Shown here: positions 23,566 through 34,680 of the stretch, in pieces
Numbering within the stretch: the stretch's first letter is position 1
Layout: each line of letters begins with the position of its first letter
From: Pteria penguin
Taxonomy: Eukaryota; Mollusca; Bivalvia; Pterioida; Pteriidae
Assembly (NCBI GenBank): GCA_035048485.1
Contig: CM068592.1
Coordinates: 30,936,001-31,000,000 of the forward strand
DNA length: 64,000 bases
Reading direction: 5' to 3'
Translations under genes and position numbers: made by a program
Notes under the pieces: generated by a model
Database searches by the model: none
Seen by the model: only the letters and a program-made list of their open reading frames with translations
Told to the model about the DNA's origin: nothing

Positions 23566-24489
23566 ATGGAAGTGTCAGAAATAGATTTGATATATTAGAA
23601 ACCATGAGGATTTTACAAATATAAATGAATGAATAAGTAAATATGCTGAAAGATAATCAAATACCAATCATATTCGTTTTCGTCTTTCGTTTCATACAAA
23701 ATTATTGCTAGCGTAAGCATTCTAAACTTTACCGAGAATACAAGTACTAAACTTAACAATCACTTATTTCATTCATATTATGACTTGATGTTTTGTTAAT
23801 GAAATTAATATGATATGGTTTTGGGCATTCTGGACAGGTTTGTCGTATCGAATATTACATGCTTTATCCTTGATATGACTGTATTAACCTTCCTGAAACA
23901 TAATCAGGTAATGTCCATTTTAAAATGGTGTGTGGGTGTTGTCAATCACCTTCTTTGGAAAGGGGAATGCGAGCTGGTAAGACTCGTCCAAACGATAGGA
24001 TTACGTTTTCTCCCTGAGGACGGAAAAACTATAGAAAACAGTCAAACAATAAATTACATAACTTGAGTATTATTATATTATTTTTGCATCTTGAATTTAA
24101 CATTGAACTGTCAGAGTATGGTACATTAAGATTCTGAGTACATACGCAGCAGAGATGAAATGTTGAGAAACCAAAACCTATATGGATGCAACACGTGTAT
24201 ATATTCTTAAAGCAGATAATGTTTCTATAGTCGTTCATGTATGCGATTGATGACTTGCACATTAGTCATGTATTGAGTAGTAACAAAAAAGGAAAGTAAG
24301 CTATTTTTGGTAGAATATTGCATAGATGAAAATTTTATGGCGTTCGCAAATAGCCTGCAACGCTTACTCCCCTTATTCTCATTGTTATTCCAGGAGCTAA
24401 TTAACATTCACTACGGTACATTATAACAACTATGACCGGCACTGTAGCATACAACCTAATTACTGTCTTATATGAATTGAATACTAGTA

Positions 24490-24725
24490 TACTTCACGCA
24501 GCCGGCTGAGAAGTCATGGGTTCGAATCCTGGCGGCTCACCAGTGTCCTTTAATTTTGTTTCGATGACACATTAAAAGATCACTTCACTTCTCACGGTAG
24601 ACGTTGGCACGTATTCGGAACTGATTTTAACAAGGCCAGTCGCATTAGTCGGTCTTTCAATGCAGTTCAAGAGGCAGATACCGTCGCCACGTGAATGAAC
24701 TTTAAGAGACATTAAACAATAAACA
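24490..24725 (+). mobile_element. tRNA-derived SINE (type II), copy B ortholog of 12585-12852
   Basis: It has a GGGTTCGAATCCTGG B-box, a CAGTGTCCTTT segment, ATTAAAAGATCAC and a tail GAGACATTAAACAATAAAC. It matches the SINE in copy A in place and order and was carried along by the duplication. Confidence 0.65.
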
Positions 24726-24796
24726 AATGAGAACATGTTTTCTTTTTCAGCATATAAAAAAATCAATTATAGAATAGTAGCGTATTTGTTAGACTG

Positions 24797-24994
24797 TTGG
24801 TTGGTTGGTTGGTTGGTTGGTTGGTTGGTTGGTTGATTGGTGTTTTACGTAGCTTTCAACATTTTTCAATAATATCGCGACATGGAAGCAGGAGGTAACC
24901 AACTTCTTAAACATAGTGGCGCAACCCAGGAATCGAACCCGGATCGTCGGCACCGCAAGCTAAGCGCTTGACCACTATACCAAGCCTGCCCCTA
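24797..24994 (-). mobile_element. tRNA-derived SINE (type I) with (TTGG)n tail
   Basis: Minus-strand element with the tRNA-like head at the right: GGTATAGTGGTCAAGCGC (A-box region) and GGGTTCGATTCC (B-box). The body contains CATGTCGCGATATT and it ends in (CCAA)n, read as TTGG on the plus strand. Imperfect target-site duplications TTTGTTAGACTG (24785-24796) and ATTGTTATACTG (24995-25006) flank it. It is only in copy B. Confidence 0.88.
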
Positions 24995-25174
24995 ATTGTT
25001 ATACTGAAATGCTTTATATGGCATTATCGCATACTCACTAAACAAATTTTATTTAAAAGTAATAGTGTCGAATATATCAAATCCTTCAAAACTGTATATA
25101 AAATTAATACCGCTGCTGGTGGACTGTTAGTCACTTAGGGTAATCACAAGCGCAGTTTTACTTCCTTTATAGCT

Positions 25175-25208
25175 CTCTCGCTCTCTCTCTCTCTCTATAT
25201 ATATATAC
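25175..25208. repeat. (CT)n(AT)n microsatellite
   Basis: A short CT run is followed by an AT run. Confidence 0.9.
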
Positions 25209-25481
25209 TTCATATTTACTGTGACTATAATTTGCAAATTATTCTAAAACTAAGGAGTATCTTCTTCATACATAACTTTGTCCTTAGATTAGTTCTTTGT
25301 CTCTTACTTTTTGGTCAATTTGGTAACAGGTTTGCTGTTTAATATTTATGTTTTGGATTTCCGCAATTTCGGCCTCACTGAAATGACATAAGTTGACATG
25401 CGCATATTGTGCACCTAACTGATACATGTATATATTTTCTTCTATCATTTAATAAAGTAATTTCAAACTTCTTTCTCTTCA

Positions 25482-26105
25482 GTAGATTACAGGTATGGGA
25501 AGCATTCTGATATTAATATTTCATACGAAAACTTATAGTGCTAGTATTATTACATAATTTGTACCAGACAGCACCTTTACATGTGAAGCTGTAGATATTT
25601 CAGGGAAAATTCCAGGATCCTTTTAATCAAATTCTTGTACCCAAAACAATTTCTTTCAAGCATGTAACAACTATTCATCCTGCTATAACTAAAACCGTTT
25701 TAAATGAGAGTTCTACCTTCAGTATCTAAGGTCAACAGGAATAGAATGTAGCGCTTAAGAAACACATTGAATCACAAATTGGTCCATATAGAAATTCTGA
25801 TCAAGAAAACAGTCTAGCTTCTACGACAGAATAAAACTTCACAAGGAGATTAAAAGCAAATGGAATTTCAAATTCTATAGGTCAGTAGACTGACAAAAAC
25901 AAATCCTTGCCTGTATGTAGACAGTCAGTTTCTTTTCAAAATAATAAAGAAGTATCACTCTTTAATTATTGTGTTTGTCAATGTGGAAATAATGATCCCA
26001 CTAATAATTTTATGGGACCATTTTGAAATGGTCCTTTCGCAAATTTGAATCACCAAGATAGTGCTCCAGTTCTAACTGCTGATACTAAGGGTCGACAACA
26101 AATCA
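25482..26105 (+). pseudogene. Dead copy of the secreted coiled-coil protein gene
   Basis: Aligns with 13150-13880 of the intact gene. The acceptor (CTCTTCAG) and second start ATG (25495) survive, with a recognisable signal-peptide region. An in-frame TAA follows at 25555, about 75 bp of the early region are missing (around 25605), the frame shifts, and another stop appears in AGTATCTAAGG near 25725. Homology ends near 26105 at GGTCGACAACAAAT. It resumes with sequence matching 16100 of copy A, so the Thr-rich and coiled-coil parts have been deleted. Confidence 0.88.
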
Positions 26106-26109
26106 GTTT

Positions 26110-28240
26110 TGTGCAGAAGAGAATGTGAAACACGTTTAGGTAGGACAATTATTAGATAGAATCTATTTTCTGAGTCATCGTTAAATAACACATGATGTTA
26201 ATAATATCATTATATAAGAAGATGAATACATCCGCATACCCTGAATTGTGTATTGGGAATGATAACTTGCAATAAAAGACCTGGTCCAAAAAAGACATCT
26301 GCAATTTACAGTAGACAATTGGTGAACCTGGCTCAAACACACTTCTTAATTACTTCAGTTCAGTTCATATTTAGATATTTAAACCTCGCAGCAATATCCT
26401 TGCTCAAATAAAATGTGTATATCGAAAACATTGAAAGAAAGAGATCCAATGGCAGATTTGAATAACTTGCAATAATTATTCATTTTCAATATATTTCAAC
26501 ATTTAAAATTGTATAAAAGTTTATTCATTTTAACTTCATTTTGAAGGTGTGCATCCTTCATGTTATGTGTGGAATAAGTCAATAAAAAGCATTGACTATA
26601 TTTTTCTTTTAAAATTGAAAATAATTTGCACAAATGATGTGTGTATTTTTCCATCATTACAAATGACTTTTTATCAATATAGAAATAATCTAAGGAAATT
26701 AGTTGAAAAATCCGTTACTTGTTTACAATAAATGTAGTTAAACAATTTTTTATTATTATTGTAAACATCAATTAGAAAGAATACCGCTGTTCATAATCCA
26801 TTAAAACACTTTTTCGGTAGTGCTTATTTCTGTAAAGACAATTGCAAATTCCAAATTAAATAATACCATGTGCCTGGAAGGAGTGAGCGTCTCCTGTTAG
26901 CATTATACCACCGTCACAAATGTTTCATAGAAATCTCTCGTGTTCGGTGGTGTCATATAGATCTGTGTACCGGCGTCAATATATATGTTTGGTTTTAGAA
27001 CACCAAGTAACATTGTGGAAAGGAAGACAATCTCCTTATATCGAGCTTCTTCAGTGACGATTTCATGGATGCAGTGATTTTTCAGCAATTTTCCGAAACA
27101 TGTATTTCTACAAATACGAGTTTTATCTAATGTTATATTGAAATGAATAACCACACGAGAAATTGAATCTTAAATAAGTGTATATTAACCCATAGAATGA
27201 CCTAATGAATATGACAATAACTTCTTGTCTCAATTGCTTTTGAGTTCAGTTCCTTTATCGCTTAATGTGACAAGACTTTAACTTGATCTCTGTTTGCTTG
27301 TAATGTTTTACCTCATCAAGGTCCCAAGTATAGTTATCTATAGTTGTTACTTAAATCTTTTTTTCTTTTGTTACTATATTTTAATTTTTCAAGGATCTTG
27401 AAGAGATATCCTAAGGTCAGAACATCTCATTTGCTTTTATCATTATTTATTAAACCAAAATTTTATTTTTAAATACTTTGAGGGTAGACACTTTTTTTCT
27501 CAACGAATTCCATCAAAGAGTGGTAACTCTTTCTGATCTAAAACAAATGATGGCCCTACTATCTTCGAGTTATTCGGAATAAAACATTTGCATGATAATA
27601 GATATTAGAACAGATATACGCGTATAACTTTGGATGCACCATACACGCATTTTGACAACTTATGTCTCCCTCAGGGATCTCAAGGCCTAAACTGTGTGTA
27701 TTGAAAATATAGATATTTGAAGAGAACACTCATCACCCAATTGACCTGAAAGTAAGAGCTAAACAACAAATCTGAATACATACCTATGTATGAGGAACAT
27801 ACTCCTTAGTTTTAGAATAAATTAAAAACTTTCTATCACCCAGTAATTTGAAGTATATCTTTCGAGTGAGTACAGAGGTAGTGAAAACATGGCTGAGGAC
27901 AACCTCGGGTACTAATGGTCCACCAGCAGCGGTATCGACCCAGTAATAATAATAAATATCAGAACATCCCTGTATACGTTTATAAATTTTGTGCACCATA
28001 TGCACCATAAAACTATTGATTTAGTCAATGAATTTACAAACGAAAATATTTTATTTAGATTAGTGATACATAAAATTCTAATTTTGAAAATACAATCAAA
28101 GACCATTCACAGTCAGCTATTACGACTTTGATGGGATTATTTTATTTTTGCAACATGAGAATAACAATTGATGTTAAGCTCAGCAAATAACAAAGATAAT
28201 AATCAATGATATTTTTCCGTTAAATCATCTAAAAAATCCA
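26110..28240. other. Spacer of copy B between the dead gene and the transporter
   Basis: 26110-26320 is conserved with 16105-16300. 26862-26920 is a reverse fragment of the GGAGATGCTCAC/GGGCACC family. 27590-27720 and 27900-28010 carry pieces of the GCACCATATGCGC-type dispersed element, with GGTCCACCAGCAGC nearby. No exon was identified. The longest frames (60-83 codons) look like noise. Confidence 0.5.
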
Positions 28241-28249
28241 CCTTTTAAA

Positions 28250-28468
28250 GGATGAAACGTACGCAGAATGTGCATCTGGTGCATACAGTTATAACGTATA
28301 TATAGTCAATATCTATTGTACGAATTGTAAATATCAATATGGTAAATATGTCATTCGCGTGTAGCATTTAAAATTATAGATTCACGTGTATGATCATCAG
28401 TGATCAACTACTTATCATTCTGTACATTTTATTAATCATTGTGTACATTTTATCACACTTTTTTCACG
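28250..28468 (+). other. Candidate 5' UTR exon of transporter gene B
   Basis: Matches 18660-18810 of copy A (GGATGAAAC at the left; GTGTACATT, TATCACA and TTTCACG at the right) and ends in an aligned donor GTAGGT at 28469. The next acceptor ends at 28765. The start is not defined. Confidence 0.35.
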
Positions 28469-28629
28469 GTAGGTGGGGAAGGAGGAAAGGATTAACATAA
28501 CAAATTTGTACTTGTGCATTAACTATCTCAGAGTGTTATTAATGAGGTAATATCTCAATCCACCACAGCTCTCCTAGAGATAACCGGGATATTTGGTCCT
28601 TAGCGCTGATCTCTTTCTATCTCTCACAC

Positions 28630-28666
28630 TATTCATTCATTCATTCATTCGTTCGTTCATTCATAC
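28630..28666. repeat. (ATTC)n microsatellite
   Basis: A run of ATTC/GTTC tetranucleotides at the place where copy A has (TTGA)n. Confidence 0.88.
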
Positions 28667-28794
28667 AATAGTGTGGGTTAACAGATTGTCGATCTTTTAA
28701 GTTAATTTTTCATGTTCACATTTAATATTCTGTATGGTCATTGTGTCCTGTGTGTTACTTTTCAGAAAAAAAGGTCATACGTGAATCTGATGAA

Positions 28795-31700
28795 ATGCAT
28801 CAAGGAATAACAGAACAACATACTGAAGAAGAGATGGCTTCTTTTACATCCACCTCTGACGAAATTCATTCTAACAGCGCTAATCCTGTCAAAGTAAATG
28901 ATTCAACAGCTCTAAGTTTCTGCAATAGACTCAGATCCGATGTGGAATACAGGAAGAATTATATTCTCACACTGAATCTTATTTCATCCCACTTTATTTT
29001 GGTGAGTTCTTTTACACAACATTATATTTTTATTTTCATATTATTTCATTAAACATTTACCTGCTATTTTACATTTAAACAAAAATCTAAAGTAATTTTG
29101 GCATTTGCTTGATATTTTGGACATATTTGATGAACATTTCTCACCCCTCATTCCTCCCGGGCACTTGCTATCATCTCTGATCAATGAATCTATGAATAAG
29201 TGTAAACACATACAAATGTGAATGAACTAGTTATTCTGTTACACATAGTAACAATAAATCCAATGTTGTCAGAAACTTAAACTATAACTCTTTTTTGTTT
29301 TGGTTCTTTGTATTTTTCTTTCTTTTTCCTTTGTTTTATTTTATCTATTTTATTTTTTACTCCATTCTGAGATTATTATACTTAAATTACGTGGGTGGTA
29401 CCTGTCTGATGCATTGCTTCATAACTTTGCCCTCTGCAATGGATCCACCCTGAGTAGTGAGGAAGGGAGATCCAACGTGCCAATGTATAACGTGCGAAGA
29501 GGCCACCATTGTTACTCATCTGAATGACATATAGGAAGGCAGAAGATTATAAATCACCTTCGAAAACTCCAACCAATTGCTGGAATCGAACACAGATCCA
29601 CAAGTTGAATTTGTTACCAATATACCACTAAAATTTATACCCTAACTGCATTATCTTCTGTGTTGTTTTCAGGGATGGATGATGGGTCAAACAGGTCCAG
29701 CATTTCTGGACCTTCAACTCATCACAAATGTCACTCTAGAGCGTGGTTCAGCATTTTTCACGGCTGCAGCGGTTGGATACTTGTTCGGGACTGTTTTGAT
29801 GGGAATTGTCTATAATAAGATAGACACGAAGGTGTTCTTTATATTTATTGCAGTATGTGGGATTTCATTAACTACAGTTATTATACCATGGTGTTCTAGC
29901 TTTGAGGTGATGATTTTTGTACAGTTGCTGAAAGGAATATTTTGTGGAATTTTAGACACAAGTAAGACAAGTTATCTTTTGTCTCTGTTTTAATCATTTT
30001 ACCTATTTTCGCATACTCCTTTTACTAATTAGTTATTGTAGAACAAGTCAATGGCTGCGAGAATCACTATATTGTTATTTCAATATTCATCTTATGTGTG
30101 CAATGCTGAAATATTTCTATAGCGTCTATATGTTTGAACATGCATGGAAACGTGATACTTTCAATAGCACTATCCAGTTGATTTCCGGAAATCAGTTTGC
30201 TCTACAAATAAATATAGAACATATATACCTTTTATTTTTGTGCACCATATGCGCATTTCGACAAGTTATGTCTCTTCAGTGATGCTCGTGGCCGAATGAT
30301 TAGAATTCTCAAAATACATAAAAATATGAAGAGCAGTGTTGAAGCCAAAATGACCGAAAAGTGAACCAAAGAATCTAAGGACAGAGTTATGCATGAGGGA
30401 GATACTCCTTAATTTTAGAGTGATTTACTTAATTTGATGACTGAAAATTTGAAGTATATATTTCATGTCAATGAAAAAGCACTGAAAACTAGACTTATGA
30501 TGCCCTCGGGAACTATCAGTCCACCAGCAGTGACACCGGCCTAGCGGTTATAATAAATATAGAACATATATACCTTTTATTTTTGTGCACCATATGCGCA
30601 TTTCGACAAGTAATGTCTCTTCAGTGATGCTCGTGGCCGAATGATTGGAATTCTCAAATATATAAAAAAATATTTGGTTTACAATAATTTCGGTTGTGAG
30701 CATCCCTGAAGAGACATTATTTGTCAGAATATATATATATAGTCCACAGAATATCAATGTACATCTTCTTGCATCATTACTTTGGTACAAATATTTTACG
30801 TAATATTTATTTGCACAAAAGAATTTTAATTCTTCCGACTTTACGTTCACAATAAACCTAGGAAAGATTCGACAGACTTAGAATGCAAAAGCTTGTGCCT
30901 GGTCGCTAAAACATATAGGCAAAAAGGCAAAAACATTATAACACAGGGCACATAAAATAAATTACACAGTATAACAGCACAGAAAATGTTACAATCACAT
31001 AACATCAGAAATATCTAAGAAAGATCACAAGTTAAATATGCTGTTATCCATATACATTTTGAGTTGGCTTAGTACAATCGTTTGGTGCCTGTCTAGTGAC
31101 CGAGAGGTCCAGGGTTCGAGCCACGCCGGTGGTTCCTCAGTGTCCTGTCTTGCGGATGAGACGATGAAAACCGAGATCCCATTCGGCAACAGACGTGGCA
31201 CGTAAAAGAACTTTCCTTGCTTCGGGTAGGTCAGTCGTATAATCTAAATCTCTTTTTTTTCATCAAACAGATGCCGTCAACATATAACTGCAATAATATT
31301 GGTGTGGCATAGAATAAAAATCAAACAAAAATGCATAAACAGTATATTTGTTGCTGTTGTTTCAGGTGGAAATACCCTCCTTTCTAGAACATGGGGAAGT
31401 GACGGAAGAATGTTCATGCAGTCTTTACATTTTGGATATGCTTTAGGTGGAACAATATCGCCATTAGCCATTGCTCCATTTTTAACTCCAGAAAGACAAA
31501 AGACTCTGTTATATAATAATACAGTGACACCACATGAAAATACCAGTACAATTCACGATTTAAATGATACTTCAGAAAATATGATTCATGGCTCAGACAG
31601 TGTATATATTACTAACGGGGATTCTATCCTGTATGTAGGATTTTCGATATCAGCTGCACTTGCGTTTACGTGTGCCATTCCTTTGTTTATCATATTTCTT

Positions 31701-32492
31701 CAAAATGTGCAATGTAGTGGCAAAACACTAAAACCTGAGGGTGAAAAAGAAACCGATGAAAATGACACAAACTTGACAGACTCCGCTGAAAATGAGAAAA
31801 ATTTTAAAGAAATTAAGACAACCGAAAACAGATATATGTTAATGAAAACTATAGTCATCATTGTTTTAACATCAATTTTAGTGCTTGATTGTTCCATAGA
31901 GGTCACATTTATGTCTTTCCTGTCAACATTTTGTGTGAGACAATTACAATGGACAAAAACAAAAGGTGCCCTCATCAATTCAGCATTTTGGGGTGCATTC
32001 GCCTTCGGTAGATTGTCGGCTATTATTTTAGTCATTTTTGTCCCCCCTGTTACTCTTATTTTCTTATTTGCGTCAGTGGAGTTACTCTCATTCAGTGGTA
32101 TTTTTGTATCTTCTTGGCTGAATTGGCATATAGGTATGTGGATATTCACTCCTTTACTAGGATTTTCAGTTTCTGCTATATTCCCCACGATATTCACATG
32201 GACAGAGGAATCATTTTTGAAAGTAACCGTTCGTATTTCATCGTTATTTCTATTTGGAGCATGCTGTGGATCTTCAATTAATCCCATTATTCTCGGTAAA
32301 ATCATGGACCAATATTCAGATATGTGTTTTGTATATCTGTTGTCAGGGGAAGCTGTTGTGTTTTATTTTACTCTATTTCTAGCACTGTTCATATCGAAAC
32401 GTATTGTAGGGCCAAGAAAACACTGTGTAGATACTGTAATTACTTCGAAATCTGACTGTGATGAAAATGATCCCATGACTTGTAACATATAG
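28795..32492 (+). CDS. NaGLT1/MFSD4-like major facilitator transporter B, full length
   Basis: Three coding exons: 28795-29001, 29673-29961 and 31366-32492, with the same phases and exon 2 length (289 bp) as gene A, giving 540 residues. Predicted role: sodium-coupled or facilitative sugar uptake at the plasma membrane, inferred from family. Landmarks are GWMMGQTGPAFLDLQ, GIVYNKIDTK, HFGYALGG, WGAFAFGRLSA, TPLLGFSVSAIFPT, TWTEESF and a complete twelfth helix after YSDMCF. The extracellular-type loop TLLYNNTVTPHENTSTIH has N-x-S/T sites. The codon aligned with the start of gene A is ATA (28777), so I place the start at the next in-frame ATG, 28795, six codons later. Upstream coding sequence is unlikely because the two paralogs differ by 2 bp (not a multiple of 3) between acceptor and start. 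AATAAA lies just past the stop (about 32508). Confidence 0.9.
29360..29622 (-). mobile_element. Degenerate tRNA-derived SINE (type II) in intron 1 of transporter B
   Basis: Minus-strand match to the type II body: CTGATGCATTGCTTCATAA, GCAATGGATCCACCCTGAGTAG and a decayed tRNA-like end near GGAATCGAACACAGATC. It is not present in the equivalent intron of copy A. Confidence 0.55.
30203..30320 (+). repeat. Dispersed element unit 1 (GCACCATATGCGC family)
   Basis: About 115 bp are nearly identical to 30548-30662: ATAAATATAGAACATATATA, then TTTTGTGCACCATATGCGC, TTTCGACAAG and CTTCAGTGATGCTCGTGGCC. Confidence 0.9.
30548..30730 (+). repeat. Dispersed element unit 2 with inverted partner
   Basis: Direct copy of 30203-30320, followed at 30685-30727 by an inverted partner (TGAGCATCCCTGAAGAGACA against TGTCTCTTCAGTGATGCTCG). 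Together they form an imperfect hairpin. Related fragments occur near 27600, 27985 and 32955, all in or just beyond copy B. Such short hairpin-forming units are common in bivalve genomes. The class is not assigned. Confidence 0.75.
31068..31272 (+). mobile_element. tRNA-derived SINE (type II) in intron 2 of transporter B
   Basis: Head with B-box AGGGTTCGAGCCACGCC, then TGCGGATGAGACGATGAAAA, GGCACGTAAAAGAACTTTCC and GCTTCGGGTAGGTC. It sits within intron sequence otherwise shared with copy A (22150-22310), where it is absent. It therefore appears to postdate the duplication. Confidence 0.75.
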
Positions 32493-32800
32493 ATCAAGGT
32501 GTCGGAAATAAATTTGAAAATTAGAAAAAAAGGGGGGTCTTACAAATAAACGTGAATGAGTAAGTGCATCAGCTGAAAGATGATCAAATACTCTATATGT
32601 TGAATCTTTTTGTCTCATACACATAAATTGCTAGCGAAAGCACTCGAAAGCTTACCGACATTACCGATACTTTTAATTAACAATAAATAATTCCATAGGT
32701 AATTATATAACACAAGATTGAGACTCGATGTTTATTAATGAAATTGCTATCATATACTTTGGCCATTCTTATGGGTTTGGCTTATCATGCAGGAGATGCT

Positions 32801-33649
32801 TATTGCCCTCTGTGGACATCGCGCGGTAGTTAGTTTCTAAATATCTATGAAAGTTCATCGTAGCACGTTTTTGTGAGTACAACATGGGCGTATCACAGGA
32901 TACTGTTATATTTAATAGTATAATAAACGTAAGATCTATACATATATTGATTTAATGCACCATATGCGCATTATGGCAATAAGTAACTATGGTTCGACGT
33001 TATTTTCTGATATATGGTTTCATATTTACAGTTGGCTATGCCTGTGTAATTGAAAACATGTAATTCGAAATTGGATTTACAAATTGTAATTTCTTCAAAA
33101 TAATGCAAATTGGCCCAGGGATATAAACTCTATTTATTTGATGTCGATTAAAGCATATAGAGATGAAAACACAAGCATGCCGGACCTTTCCCATTTTCAG
33201 GAGGGGATTCAAATGCCTGCTTGCCAAAATTTCATTGAAAATATGGGGAAATAGTTAGGTCGTAAATGTCGATTCACAATTTTGGAAATTAACTACAATA
33301 TTGGTACATGTACATGTGAATCAAGGATCCTATAGAAATTAATGCATTAATCAATACTGACAGTGACACTAGGTTTATCTACCGAGAGGTACTTTTGGTC
33401 CACCAGCGGGAACATCCACCATACAACTCTTGGAAGAGTACAATGTATACACTAAGTGTTATTTATCCCGGCTGATGTGTTGTACCAAAGCCTTGATCTC
33501 TTTTTGCACACTATTTAATTGATATGCTTATGTACACTAACGTAAAATAGATATATCAATAGTATAGTTAGTGTGTAATAAAGCGAAGCGTATGCTTAAA
33601 GTGTGCAGATATTTTACGTGACCTAATAACGTCGTCCTTATACGAAACA
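32801..33649. other. Gene-free stretch after copy B
   Basis: It contains a GCACCATATGCGC fragment near 32958 and GGTCCACCAGCGGGAAC near 33395, both pieces of dispersed repeats. No exon was seen. Confidence 0.5.
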
Positions 33650-34084
33650 ATGTTTTTTATTAATAAATTTGTCAGAGGCTGCACCGATGTTTTGGACTTT
33701 CATAAACGAAATTTACAAATTACTCCGAAACTTTTAACTCAGGGTTACAGATATCACAAGCTAAGAAAAACATTCGGCAAATTCTTCAGATCTTATTCAG
33801 AACTTCTATCTAAATTTGGAAATATTTCTTTTCAACAGTATGTATCCAATGGAATTTCCCATCCTTATTTTTACGGTGATCTCGTATATAAACTAAGGAA
33901 AGTAAAAGGCTCCGATAACGTTATTTTATCATGTAATAAAACAATCAAACGTCTTCTAAATAGACAATATGATATTGAGATCATCAAAAAGACTATAGGT
34001 CTTGTATTTGGCCCGTCTACAGCCTTATGCAGACTTTTACTTGAACGTTGCACGCTGACTAACAGGGCGGTTGGGACTATATGA
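33650..34084 (+). mobile_element. C-terminal fragment of a retroelement reverse-transcriptase protein
   Basis: A 144-codon frame ending TNRAVGTI and TGA/stop-rich DNA. The blocks LDFHKRNLQITPKLLTQGYR, FGKFFRSYSELLSKFG and ISHPYFYGDLVYKLRKVKG are, from my knowledge, typical of the C-terminal region of a reverse-transcriptase family widespread in bivalve, coral and lancelet genomes. No catalytic box is present, so this is a 5'-truncated, non-autonomous remnant. I cannot place it firmly in a clade (Penelope-like or another non-LTR group). The following 500 bp is its 3' tail, repeated elsewhere in the window. Confidence 0.65.
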
Positions 34085-34592
34085 CGGGCCTTGTCCAAAC
34101 CTCTTTCAGAGGAGACATGGTCCTGAACCTCGTCCCCTCTGACTGTTAGTCGGGACTCCTACAGATCTAGGGTCTTAGCTCGCTTTCAGACTGGCAGAGC
34201 ACGGTTTATCATGTTGATGTCGCATATATTCTTATACCATTATGTATTTTACAATACCTTACGTGTTTATATTTTTCTGACTTCTCAATATGCGATACCT
34301 GTTGACCCTTGTTCTTTACATGTAGGATTATTTATAAATTTTTAAATGTACGTCCTTTGATTGTTCTGCTGTTACGGTGAGTGGGAAGGTGGGCCCGTAA
34401 ACCGGTTAACCATACCATTTGTTTGGCTTTTGTCAAATTAAATGACCGTCCTAAGTCGGTATCGTAATTGCACTACAATCAAATATTTTTGTAATGTGAT
34501 ATATGTTCTAGTATATTATTTATATTCATGTATTGTATAGCTCTATGGTGACTTCTGCCACATAACTGAGCCAGTAACTCCTCTTTTTCCTT
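34085..34592 (+). mobile_element. 3' tail of the same retroelement
   Basis: Sequence following the frame, with GACTGGCAGAGCACGG, TTACGTGTTTATATTTTTCT, GTAAACCGGTTAACC, GACCGTCCTAAGTCGGTATC and GGTGACTTCTGCCACATAAC, ending in CCTCTTTTTCC. It recurs inverted at 11825-12235 and as shorter pieces at 15700, 20345 and 21405, which supports its identity as the 3' end of a mobile element. Confidence 0.75.
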
Positions 34593-34680
34593 ATTATTAT
34601 TTATTTATTTATTTGTTTATTTATTTATTTATTTTATTTTATTTTTTTATTTATTTATTTATTTAATTTTTTTATTATTA
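34593..34680. repeat. (TTTA)n low-complexity tract
   Basis: TTTA and TTTAT runs directly after the retroelement tail, plausibly its A/T-rich 3' end. Confidence 0.9.

Larger units (their letters stand above)
11640..23850 (+). repeat. Segmental tandem duplication, copy A
   Basis: This block and 23850-32800 are diverged direct copies of one ancestral segment. Colinear matches run through the whole length: ACATAATCAG near 11710 and 23905; GAGTACATAC near 12340 and 24136; a shared SINE at 12585 and 24490; the secreted-protein gene at 13150 and its pseudogene at 25482; 16105-16300 and 26110-26320; the transporter leader at 18660-19070 and 28250-28590; three transporter exons; and 23680-23850 and 32620-32800. 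Copy A is longer because of later insertions and the GCGATG array, and because copy B lost about 2.2 kb. Confidence 0.88.
23850..32800 (+). repeat. Segmental tandem duplication, copy B
   Basis: Direct repeat of 11640-23850, abutting it with little or no spacer. It lacks the retroelement tail at 11825 and the GCGATG array. Its secreted-protein gene has been shortened by a deletion corresponding to about 13880-16100 of copy A. It has gained its own SINEs at 24797, 29360 and 31068. Introns as well as exons match copy A (for example 22150-22310 and 30925-31080), so this was a genomic, not a retrocopied, duplication. Confidence 0.88.

Noticed and set aside
31700..32305. Minus-strand frame of 201 codons opposite transporter B
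   Set aside because: Antisense to exon 3, which has conserved transporter motifs. The equivalent minus frame in copy A is shorter and broken.
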